A DNA stretch of 64,000 nt, from assembly GCA_039519185.1 (NCBI GenBank), contig CM076851.1, positions 34,331,799-34,395,798 of the forward strand, written 5' to 3'. Made by a program: the position numbers and the translations under genes. Below the pieces are notes generated by a model. That model was given only the letters and a program-made list of their open reading frames with translations. It searched no databases and was not told where the DNA came from. This DNA comes from Astragalus membranaceus. Taxonomy: Eukaryota; Streptophyta; Magnoliopsida; Fabales; Fabaceae. Below, piece by piece: positions 54,665-64,000 of this stretch. The stretch's first letter is position 1. Each line of letters opens with the position of its first letter.

Positions 54665-56920
54665 CTAAGGAGTAGCCTCAGAGTCAAGGGAATCTATCAC
54701 CATATCCCGGCGCCTGACATCAACATTTGGCAACTCAACCTCCGGCTCCCTGACCAAGGCGCCCGGATCATCACCTTCAACCAAAGGCTCCCGAGGGCCG
54801 ATAATAGAAGGGAGGATCCTCCATAGACTGTTGCATCTTTTTGCGCAGTTCCTCCTCATCCGTTGGCACATCAACCAGCTGGCCATCCACCACAATCTTA
54901 TATAAGTCCATGCCAAAAATGCCAATGCCTGGGTGCAAGGCTTGGATCTGAGCAAGGGTAGTGTCGAAACCACTGTCAAAATTAATGACACAGTCCAACT
55001 TGCAATCCTCCAAGTCATTCCGCAGTGTTTGGATCCGCTCCGACTCCGGAACTATGGCAGCTTCATCCTCTTTTAGCTTCTCCTCGGCAGCCCCCAACTT
55101 CTCCTTAGCCGACTACAGATCGCTCTCCAGAGCCTTGATTTTAGCCGAAAACTCCTTGGCCTCCCTGGCCATCCTCGACAGCTTACTCTCCAGCATGCTC
55201 TGGTAACTGTCGAGCTTCTGTACATCAGCCTGAAGATCAGCTACCTTGCTATTCAATCAGTTCAGCTCCTCCTCCAACCGGCCATACTCCTCCACCGATC
55301 GTCTAAAGGAAGTTTCCACATGGTGAGCTATAAAAGAGCTCCATATGCCATATGTTTTGATAGCCGCCATTGCAGGACCAAAACACATGGCAGTGGCCTT
55401 TTCAGCATCACCAGAAGGAAGCACCCCATTCAACACCCTGTTCATAGGATACTAACGGGACCCTCGACAGTGGCAGAAGGATCATCTGCACCAGCCTGAA
55501 CCAAAGCAGCAAGACCAGGAGTCCCCGACTTTCTCTTTTTCCCAGGTTGTTTAGAAGGTGAAGCCTCTTTATACAGAGTACTGTCCGGAACCTCAATTAC
55601 AGTGGCAGCAGGAGAAGCATTGGCAGAAGGCAGCCTCAGTGTACGTGTACCCCTGTCTCCTTCTTTGATCAGCACGAAGACGCTTGCACTCCTCCACACT
55701 AATGGGAGACATGCCTAAAGAGCCTGCAAAAGAAGAAAGACCGGCCAGCGTAAAAACATTACCAAATCAGAAAACAATGAAGAGGAAAAAGTAAATTATT
55801 TACGTATGAAATTAAAGTTGTTTCCAAATTTTTGGTACTCAGCAAAAGAGTAGACTTGGTTGGCGTGCCCTCCCAAAGTCGCTAAATATCCGCCCGATCC
55901 GAAGGAGAAAGATCCTGCTCGTCTATCAACCACCCCTTGCGGGGTTTGCGAGTCCAAAACAAGGGAAACCGCTCCTCACCTTGTTCGATATGCAACAGGG
56001 TGGAACAGGACGGCCCCGCCTCCAATTTGAAGAAACTCTCCTTGAAGTGTTTATAACTACTCTTCTAAACGGTCATAAACGGGTGACGGTGAATGTTGCA
56101 TAGAGAAACCCACGTACGTGGCCTCGGCGATTGCACCCTAAAGAAACTCAAAAACTTCTCAACCGTCGGTTCTATGCTCAAGCACTTGCACAAAATCTCG
56201 AACGCCTGCATAGAGGCCCAACCATTCGGATGAAGCTGGGAAGGGGCGACATTCAAAGTTCGAAGCACACCGCATTAATAAGAAGAGAAAGGAACCCTAA
56301 CCCCCAGGTCTTTGAACAAAGTCTTGTACATGTAAGTGAAGGGAGGAGACCCGGCAGCCACGGGAAAATGACAAATGTGCTCATCAAAACTAATCGGTCG
56401 AGCAGTGGCAGCGCCAACATCAACCGGATGGCATAAGAGCTCCTGAACTTCCCCTACCTCCTCATTGGTATTGAGGTCCGAGCGGGCATCCCTCACTTCA
56501 TCCTTCACCCAACTGTAGGGTACTGGTGGGTCAAAAATCTCCTCTCGATCCGAGCCCGAATCGTCAGACATCCCTAAAGAGGAAGATGAAGACCTGTTAT
56601 CAGAATCTACAAGTTGCTTAAGTTCAGATATCAAGTGTTCCACCTTACCCACCAAGCAATCAACACACCTACCGGAACAACTATCCCTCAAAGCAGCAAA
56701 GAAAAACCAAAGGAAAACCACGGAGCAATAATACGAAATAACAAAATTAGTAACGGTACACACGAAGATATATATATATATATAAGTTTTTTGAAAACCC
56801 GAATGAACAGCTCTGATCTGCCAAGCCACGCTCCATCTATTGGTGAATGGGGGGAATGGAACGGGTAGCATGGATCGATGCACCTTTTCGCATCCCACCG
56901 TTAGATGAGGACACATGTGG
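54665..56920 (-). pseudogene. Antisense accessory ORF of the Tat-like element, broken
   Basis: Read right to left: an acidic N-terminal region (SLGMSDDSGSDREEIFDPP, about 56530-56590), then VGEVQELLCHPVDVG and FPVAAGSPPFTYMYKTLFKD. An in-frame stop at 56275 is followed in the same frame by NVAPSQLHPNGWASMQAFEI (about 56190-56250), the signature of the 'putative gypsy type transposon' family. After further stops come a Lys/Arg-rich patch (SKQPGKKRKS, about 55525-55560) and a coiled-coil-like C-terminal half (MGAAEEKLKEDEAAI at 55097). Function of this family is unknown. Confidence 0.8.
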
Positions 56921-57284
56921 ATTCGCGAGAGGGCGAGTTATGACATAGCCCTCCTTGGGATCAGGCGCGATGATCACACGTCAAACGTCACGCCGCATCA
57001 GTCAAATCAAAACGTCAGATCAAAAACCACTAACAGACCGAGCGGTAACAGGAAAAAACAACAAACAATGTATAACTCCATCTGAAATGCTATTTATTTA
57101 TCAAAATAACTTACTTACAAAGGTCCATACTGCATGTCGAACGTACATTATAAAAATAAAATACAAATTACATCAATATATCTGTATGAAATGTAATCCT
57201 GAGGCCGACCGGTCCCCCACCAGTCGTTGCCGAGGGCCCCGTTTTCTTTATTTCACAGAAGACTACTCAAAGACAAACGACTAG

Positions 57285-57408
57285 CAGAAGAGCATCCTCC
57301 CTGACGATCGCCTGGTCGAAGGAGACTCTCCCAAATCAAGTGCTAGGTAGAAGAGCATCCTCCCTTGCGGTCGACCGGTTGAAGGAGACTCCCCCAAATC
57401 AAGTGCAC
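57285..57408 (+). repeat. Two tandem copies of a 60-bp unit
   Basis: Units starting AGAAGAGCATCCTCCC and containing GAAGGAGACTC(T/C)CCCAAATC occur at 57287 and 57348. They lie in the untranslated part of the Tat-like element, between the antisense ORF and the (TA)n tract. Confidence 0.8.
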
Positions 57409-57878
57409 AAAGAGGGAGGCCACCTGCAGATAACCCTCGGGTGGACACGTGTAGCTCCACCCCCACTTTGTGCTACGTCTCCCGAAGAAACCCAAGACTA
57501 AGAGGCTGGAAAACACCACCACTTCCGTTACTGCAGCAGAAGCCTCCTCCTCTAGAACCTCCGGTAGAAGAAAGCAGTAAACTGGGGGCAGAAAACACGG
57601 CGCTCTGCCCAAATAGAGGCAAGCACATCGAGTTCCCTTAGTATTCCTGCATGAAGACAACCAAAGAAAGCAACCAACAAAAAACCCACAACTCTCGCAG
57701 ATCCAAGACTCCCACCTCGAGTCCTCTAGTATTCTCGACGCACACCAAGACGCCGGCGGGATTACTCAGAGAACTCGAAGAAGGAGATTTGGTCCCAAAC
57801 ATAGAGACAACAATGCGCGACAAAAATGATAAAGGAAGCAATGAAGAAGATCAAGGCGCCCACATAAAGGAGCCTCAC

Positions 57879-58035
<157 letters not shown>

Positions 58036-58319
58036 GGGCAAAAGCAAAGCCGGTTACAAGACCAACATTTATGAAGGCACAAAAAAGGACAATCAAACTA
58101 AGGAAACCGATGCGGTCAAAAATCAAGAGTCAAACGGTCAGATCCATCAAATCAATCACATGTTTTATCAACAAGTCAGTTACAATAAGCATCAGGAGCA
58201 CCGCCCATGCGACGAAGGGCTGAAGAACCGAAGACTTTACTCCAATAGCTGAAGGGCTACGATATAGCCGAGCTCAACTTGTTTTGAACCACTTCGCACT
58301 ACAAGAATAATTGGATTTT

Positions 58320-58612
58320 CCGGTCAGGACTTTCCGGCGGATTGAAATCCGCCGAAAAATTTCCGACAGATTTTAGGACTTACCGGCGGATTTTATCCGC
58401 CGAAACATTACCGGCGGATTTCTTGGTTTTTCTGGCGGATTTTTTTTCCTCCGGAACATTTCCAGCGGATTTGAGTCTACGAAATTTTTTTTTTTTAAAA
58501 CATCCGCCGGTAAGGTTTTTTTTCGGCGGATTTTTTTGAAAAAAAATGCGGGGTAAATCCGCCGGAAACCCCCTAAATCCGCCGGTAAATTCCATTTCCG
58601 GCGGATTCTGCC
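58320..58612. repeat. CACTA subterminal repeats, first array
   Basis: Fifteen or so direct and inverted copies of TTCCGGCGGATTT occur within 300 bp of the terminus. They are followed by TGACC and a TATA box (TATATAAATCCC, about 58638-58649). Confidence 0.9.
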
Positions 58613-58959
58613 TTTTGACCATTTGAATTCGTTTCTTGTATATAAATCCCTTCTCCAGATGCTGTGTTTGATATGTTCGGTTGCAGGTATGATCCAATTC
58701 GTTACCCTCATTGAACGAAATGCCGGGAGGATTTCCATTCCAAATGAGATTTGGGGCAAAAAAAAAGTTATATACCAAAGTAGAAAACATGGTCTCACCA
58801 ACATCTGGTGAAGACCCACATTTAAGAATCAGTTATTTTTCTCAACCCTTTCATAGAAAAAGAAGACTCACCTCCACCTCACTGTCTTCCACCCCATTTT
58901 CCCATTTACCCTCATTGAACGAAATGCTGGGAGGATTTCCATTCCAAATGAGATTTGGA

Positions 58960-59174
58960 GACTAGAGTTGCCTGGTGACTTTTATTTTGTTTTGGAAGTT
59001 GGCCCTTGTATTCGTGGTCTCAACAACAGGCGCTTTGGCAACATTCTTACTGATACGCATGTCATCTGCCAAGCGTATGAGGGTATTGAGAGGGTGGAAG
59101 CCTCTGATGGAAGTGGGAGTGACAGTGATACTGCGAGTGATGCTGGATCTGGCTCTGTTGTTACCCAGTTGTAG
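58960..59174 (+). other. Unidentified open frame in the CACTA element
   Basis: The frame ELPGDFYFVLEVGPCIRGL...ending SDTASDAGSGSVVTQL and a stop reads like real protein in its first half and a Ser/Asp-rich tail in its second. I do not recognise it. A 40-bp segment just upstream (GGGAGGATTTCCATTCCAAA, 58923) is a copy of one at 58726. It might be a captured gene fragment. Confidence 0.4.
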
Positions 59175-59357
59175 TTTTTTACTGTTATTTTGTTTATCAA
59201 TAATTGTAATTGAACGTCACTGATTTAGTAATGAATATATATTGGGTTGATTATTTTTTGGTTTACAGTACCGTTTAAATTAAACAACAATTTTATTATT
59301 AAAAAGCGTCATCGTACATAAAACTTGAAATACACGAAAACGATAAAATGACAGAAA

Positions 59358-59700
59358 CTACTGAGCTGGTGGAGTTAAGCGACTAAGGATCTCAGCGACG
59401 GTCCGTGTGGTTTCCACGTACAAATGCAGATAACCCTTCCATTTAAACAGGACATAAATGGACATCATTGCTTGGACGTCATCGTCGTTCTTAACATCCA
59501 TTGTAGACCAGTGCACACGTCCATCAGACCAATCGGGTTTCCGATAAACTATACGAGTTATCTCTCGCTCGTCGCCCTCCACTTGCACCTTACCCAGCAG
59601 TTTATCTTTTAGGGCAGCGAATGTTATGTTGTGTTTAAGCCTATACTGCATTGTGTCTCGCCCCTCGAAACAGACACCATCAACTTTGTTGGTGATGATG
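59358..59700 (-). pseudogene. Captured MULE-type N-terminal (PB1-like) domain fragment
   Basis: Reading runs from about 59700 (TNKVDGVCFEGRDTMQYRL) through NITFAALKDKLLGKVQVEGD and ITRIVYRKPDWSDGRVHW to a stop at 59358. The layout matches the small N-terminal PB1-like domain of plant Mutator-type transposases, which pairs 'IT.I.YR' with 'DV..M' motifs. No MULE catalytic part is present and it runs opposite to the CACTA transposase. Assignment is from motif memory only. Confidence 0.5.
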
Positions 59701-59889
59701 CCCTGATGATGAGTGATAGTGAGGGAATAATCTTGAGTATTGTGTTAGGGGCATTTTTTTTTGTTTATACGATTTCATGGAGAAGAAGCAGAGAAGGGGT
59801 TAGGGTTTTTGTGAAGCAGAGAAGGGGTTAGGGTTTTTGTGATCTAAAACGTTGATCAAAGTTTTAGATCACAAATTTGAGCCATTTAT

Positions 59890-60150
59890 TTTTAGGTATT
59901 TCCGGCGGATTTTTAGGTATTTCGGGCGGATTTTAGGTATTTCCAGCGGATTTGGGTCAACGAAAAAACCCGCCGGAAATACCTAAAAATCCGCCGGAAA
60001 CACCTAAAAATCCGCCGGAAATGACCAACCGACTAAAATCCACCGGAAACGTCATTTCCGGCGGATTTTTTTGAAAAGAGCGGGAAATTTGATTTTTGTA
60101 AATCCACCGGAAATCCCCTAAATCCGCCGGTAAGTGACATTTCCGGCGGA
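59890..60150. repeat. CACTA subterminal repeats, second array
   Basis: TTCCGGCGGATTTTTAGGTA-type units in both orientations are again followed by TTTGACC and a TATA box (CTATATAATCCC, about 60182-60193). Apart from the missing terminus this repeats the organisation of 58320-58650. Confidence 0.9.
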
Positions 60151-60530
60151 TTCTCCGTTTGACCGTTGGACTTCGGTTCTTCTATATAATCCCTTCTCCA
60201 TTCTCCACTTCTTCTTCACACCTCTACCAATACTCTCATTCTCTCTACTATAAATCTCTTCTTGAAATTCCTCTCTTCCTCTCTCTACTAAATCTCTTCC
60301 TCTCTTTGGCAAATTTCTTCGATCTAAGGTATGTTTGTAACATGAGTTAATAGTTTTAGTTTTTGAATTATTTTATAATATGAGTTTGTTACTAATTGTG
60401 GTGTTGTTTGTTTAGGTATTGTTTGAGTTTGCGTTCCTCATTTTTCCTCTTTGTTCGAGTTGGGGAGACGCTTCAAGTCAGAGCCTTTTCTTCACTACGG
60501 TTAGTTATCAAAGTAGAGTAATTAATATAT

Positions 60531-60533
<3 letters not shown>

Positions 60534-60566
<33 letters not shown>
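60534..60566. repeat. (TA)n microsatellite
   Basis: About 15 TA units lie in the leader intron-like region of the second CACTA element. Confidence 0.85.
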
Positions 60567-60568
<2 letters not shown>

Positions 60569-61080
60569 ATTTTTTGTTTTTAGTGTCTAAAACATTAAAT
60601 TATTTTATATGGATTTTAATAACGCTTATTGTCGATGATTTGAATACATGTTCATGTGTCTCATTGTAGTGTCTTAGAAGTTGGTTTTCTCAAATCACAT
60701 TTTTGGTACAATATTAAAATTAATAAAATATTAATTACTTCACTAATTATAGTAAAATTTTGTTTGCAATAATATTACAAAATAATTTATATTAAAAAAA
60801 CTTATTTATTAAGTTCACTTATAAATTTTATTAAAAGATATTGTCTTATAAAAATTGAAATTTAAAATTAAATTTGCAATTATTATTTATAATGTTTAAA
60901 TTATTAATATATATCATTATCTAAAAATTCATTGTGTTGCTGGTAATTGATAGTTTATTGAAATATCAAAATAAAGTCATTAATATATCAATATATATCA
61001 AAATATAAAGTAATTGATAGTTTATTTGATAGTTTATTTCATTTACGCTGTAGTGTAGTACATAGATCGATCTTGAAATT

Positions 61081-62655
61081 ATGGATCGTAGTTGGATGTA
61101 TGATCGATTGTTTCCTGGAAGATCCAGTTTAAAGCGACGTTTTGTAGAAGGAGTAGAAGAGTTTTTTTTTGTGCTAAGGCCCATGAAGAATTTGCGGGAC
61201 AAGGTGGTATTAGATGTCCGTGCTTGAAATGTTCCTTTCAATTTTTAAAAAATGAAGAAGAAGTTAGACTTGATTTGTACAATAATGGGTTTAGGCCAAA
61301 TTATTGGATATGGACTCGTCACGGGGAAGTAGGACCAGGGGTAGCTGCAGTTCCTGCGGTTAATGTTCCGATTGAAGTAGTAGCTCCCACATCAAGTACT
61401 TATCCAGCAACTACGACATCTGGAGGAGGCCAGATTATACAACCGTTAGATGTTTATCAAGGAATGATATCTGACGCTGTTGGAGTAAATTTGGATTTTG
61501 AAGAACCGGAATATGATTTTGAAGAAGTTCCAAATGAGGAAGCTCAAAGGTTTTACATGTATTTGGGTGAGACAAATAAACCATTATTTGAAGGATCTAA
61601 AGACTCAAAATTATCAATGTGTGTTCGGTTGTTGGGTCTTAAGTCTCAATTTAATGTTGCTGAGTTGTACATGGAATATATGACCAAAATGATGTTGGAT
61701 GCAACCCCCATTAGAGGGCTTTTGCCTCAAAGTTACTATGAAGCTAAAAGACTGGTATCGAAGCTTGGCTTAAAATCTAAAAGAATTGATTGTTGTGTGT
61801 CTGGTTGCATGCTCTATTATAACAATGAGTTTGACATAAATGATGGAGAGTTGTCGGAATGCAAGTTGTGTGGAGAGGCACGCTATCGTGTCAGTAAGAA
61901 AGGGATGAGCAGAGGCAAACCGGTTCCACGAAAAGCAATGTTCTATCTGCCGCTTATACCAAGTCTACAGAGGATGTTTACTTCAATGGAGACCGCGGGT
62001 AAAATGACGTGGCACCATCAAAATAGAAATAATTCGGGTGAATTACGTCACCCATCTGATGGTGAAGCTTGGAAGCATTTTGATCGTGTTCATCCAGATT
62101 TTGCCATTGATCCACGTAATGTTCAGCTTGGTTTATGCTCTGATGGTTTCACACCATATATTCAAGCCTCAGCAACACCGTATTCATGTTGACCAGTTAT
62201 AGTTACCCCATACAACCTTCCTCCAGATATGTGTATGTCTAAACAATACATGTTTTTAAATTCTATTATCCTAGGGCCAAGTAATCCAACAGCTGGTATT
62301 GACATATATTTGCAGCCTTTGATTGATGACCTAAAAAGGTTGTGGAATGGTGTTTTAACTTATGATGCAGCACGAAAACAAAATTTTGTGATGAGGGCGG
62401 CTTTGATCTGGACCATTAATGACTTTCCTGCCTATGGAATGTTGTCTGGATGGGGGAACATGGTAAGATGGCGTGTCCGATTTGCATGGTTGACACAAAG
62501 GCTTTTAGTCTTAAATACGGAGGAAAAACTTCATGGTTTGACTCGCACCGTAGGTTCTTACCTATGGATCACCCATTTAGAAAGCAGAAATATGCGTTCA
62601 TCAAGGGAAATGTTGAAACAGCTGGACCTCCTCGTAAATTGACACCCTTCGAGGA
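61081..62655 (+). pseudogene. CACTA tnp2 transposase, frameshifted and truncated
   Basis: It starts MDRSWMYDRLFPGRSSLKRR, the transposase-associated N-terminal domain. A T-run frameshift near 61165 precedes the zinc-finger-like IRCPCLKCSFQF and YWIWTRHGE. Tnp2 domain motifs follow: DCCVSGCMLYYN, LCGEARYRV, RKAMFYLPLIPSLQRMF, MTWHHQNR and DPRNVQLGLCSDGFTPY. A TGA at 62190 replaces the conserved Trp after ATPYSC. Tnp2 then resumes (PLIDDLKRLWNGVLTYDA) until another frameshift near 62455, and ends after RFLPMDHPFRKQKYAF at about 62650. It can no longer encode transposase. Confidence 0.92.
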
Positions 62656-62985
62656 AATCATGTTTGTTCTTACCGCTACCGAGGAGAACCAATTTGTGGA
62701 TCTCATTTTCAACCTGTATTTCTATCAAGTGTCTCGTATTAAAGACTTTGGTTAAGATTAATCAAAGTTGGGGTGTAAACGAGACTAATTGGAATAAAGT
62801 TACGAAAGTGTTTTCAAACTCAGTACCAAGCTTATGTGGGCAAATGAAGAGTTTCTACACTCATTTCGATAATCCAAGATTGTTTTCCAGCAAGTTTAGA
62901 CCTTTCTGAGAATGTCGATTCTCGGTTAGTCAGATGAAAGACTTGACGAAATTTTGAGGACAAAATTCTTTCAAGTTGGGGAGAA
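62656..62985 (+). mobile_element. 3' internal end and polypurine tract of a Ty3/Gypsy element
   Basis: No intact coding remains. The run GAGGACAAAATTCTTTCAAG followed by TTGGGGAGAA (to 62985) immediately before a TGTAACATCC start is the usual polyprotein tail and polypurine tract of Tekay-like chromoviruses. The left edge with the CACTA remnant is approximate. Confidence 0.7.
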
Positions 62986-64000
62986 TGTAACATCCGCAAA
63001 ATAATTAGTCGAATTATTTGGATGTTAACCAAATTGAATTATTTTAGTACTTAACTGGTAAATTTATTGAGCGCAAAAAATTAAGGCTAAAGTGCTCCCG
63101 GGGTCCCTTATCTTTATTTAAAGTAACGAATTAGTCATTTATGTTTTTTTTTGTCCCAAATAAGTCCTTTATCTTTCAAATTTTTGACACATAAATCCTT
63201 TTCCGTTAACAGTGCTGATTTATGTGTCAAAAAAAAGGATTTATTTTGTTAAAAATTTGAAACATAAAGGACTGATTTGGGACAGAAAAGGATTTATGTG
63301 TCAAAAATTTAAAACATAAAGGACTGATTTGGGACAAAAAAAGATAAAGGACCAAATCGTTACTTTAAATAAAGATAAGGGACCCCAGGAGCACTTTAGC
63401 CAAAAATTAATTATTTGTCGTCATAGGATCGTTAACCGGATAATACGGAATAAGGACAATTCGAAACGAAATAAGAGATTAAGGACAATACAGTAATTTG
63501 ACCATGTTACCACTTATATATTAAATAAATATATATATGTGTGTGTGTGAGTGAAAGAAAGAAAGAATTAAATGAAAGAATTAAAAGAAAGAAACGAAGG
63601 AAAGAAACAGAGAGGAGAAAAGAAGGAAAAGAAAAGAAAAAGGAAGAGAAAAGAAAGAAGGAAACGAAGAGGGAGAAGAGAAGAGAAGGTATGAAATCTT
63701 CACCAAATTTCTTCTTCTTGGTTCCATTAGAATCCACTCATCATCCTCTTCAATTTGGTACAAGAATCATCAACAACAACTCACTATCTCTCTCTTTGCC
63801 ATTTTCGAATTTGGAGAAGAAAATGGGAGAATCTTGAGTTTCTTTCTTCATCAAGTGTTCTAGAGGTTAGGGAAGTTCAAATAGGTGGTTGGGGTACTAG
63901 TTTGGAGTGAAGGAATCAAAGATTGGAGAGTCAGGATTTGAGTGTCAAAAATTGGGGTTTATTTGTGAATAGTGATTGAAGGTTGAATATGATGAATAGT
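62986..64000 (+). mobile_element. 3' LTR of a Tekay-like Gypsy element, running off the window
   Basis: It starts TGTAACATCCGCAAAATAAT and parallels the solo LTR at 8789: an AATTATTTGG segment near the start, a TATA-rich stretch (63516-63538) and then a GA-rich leader (63550-63690). The end is beyond 64000. A MITE interrupts it at 63085. The short open frames over the GA-rich tract (63541-63837) are compositional. Confidence 0.8.
63085..63401. mobile_element. Mutator-type MITE (long inverted repeat), 317 bp
   Basis: The left arm GGCTAAAGTGCTCCCGGGGT and the right arm, read on the minus strand, GGCTAAAGTGCTCCTGGGGT continue as inverted repeats for about 60 bp, and internal repeats of AAAGGACTGATTTGGGACA follow. 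The 9-bp target duplication AAAAATTAA is at 63076-63084 and 63402-63410. Long arms and a 9-bp duplication fit Mutator-like elements. Non-coding. Confidence 0.92.

Larger units (their letters stand above)
58297..62655 (+). mobile_element. Second CACTA element, right end lost
   Basis: It begins CACTACAAGAATAATTGG and carries TTCCGGCGGATTT subterminal repeats, two acquired or unexplained segments, a second repeat array and a tnp2-type transposase pseudogene. No TTGTAGTG terminus follows. The transposase similarity stops near 62655, where Gypsy sequence takes over, so the right part was deleted. Confidence 0.88.

Noticed and set aside
63541..63837. 98-residue Lys/Glu/Arg-rich open frame at the right end
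   Set aside because: It is generated by the GA-rich leader of the LTR; similar GA tracts occur in the solo LTR at 9090-9150.

Overview
The window is plant nuclear DNA. It holds two intact, intron-rich host genes, both on the minus strand, in a deep nest of transposable elements. The phytochrome resembles papilionoid legume phyB closely. Together with large Ogre/Tat-type LTRs (ends reading TGTYATACCCCAATTTTGTCC) and tRNA-derived SINEs, this points to a papilionoid legume (Fabaceae). The species cannot be fixed from sequence alone.

Host genes: (1) PHYB, a four-exon red/far-red photoreceptor gene at 8309-2557 encoding 1155 residues. (2) ACLB, the catalytic beta subunit of cytosolic ATP-citrate lyase, with 16 coding exons at 48407-43739 and one further upstream 5' UTR exon, encoding 608 residues. 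Both reading frames close exactly across all introns with GT-AG splice sites, so both look functional. They have no functional link beyond proximity.

Layout: 1-1155, end of an LTR retrotransposon. 1407-1544, a SINE. 2557-8309, PHYB with a MITE in intron 2. 8652-21773, a probable small TIR transposon about 340 bp upstream of the PHYB start codon, blown up from about 0.87 kb to 13.1 kb by a Tekay-like solo LTR and a young, coding-free Ogre-like element carrying an extra partial LTR. 21912-26290, a degenerate L1-type LINE, itself interrupted. 26300-29109, the LTR, gag and protease of a dead Copia element. 29190-40830, a second Copia element split by a 10.4-kb CACTA element (30050-40473, TSD TAC). 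The CACTA carries a broken transposase/Ulp1-protease gene, an Ogre-type solo LTR, a repeat block and a GC-rich poly(A) retroposon. 40830-43738, intergenic with a hAT-like MITE. 43739-49580, ACLB and its promoter. 49650-52764, intergenic MITEs and a SINE. 52765-58296, a non-autonomous Tat-like element with broken gag and a broken antisense ORF. 58297-62655, a second CACTA element with broken tnp2 transposase and acquired sequence. 62656-64000, the 3' end of a Ty3/Gypsy element whose LTR carries a Mutator-type MITE.

No previously unknown biological system is evident. The most informative points are the insertions next to PHYB, the multi-LTR Ogre derivative, the Ulp1-bearing CACTA without tnp2, the acquired fragments in the second CACTA, and a duplicated exon/donor segment in ACLB. 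All retroelement and transposase genes seen are disrupted by stops, frameshifts or truncation.
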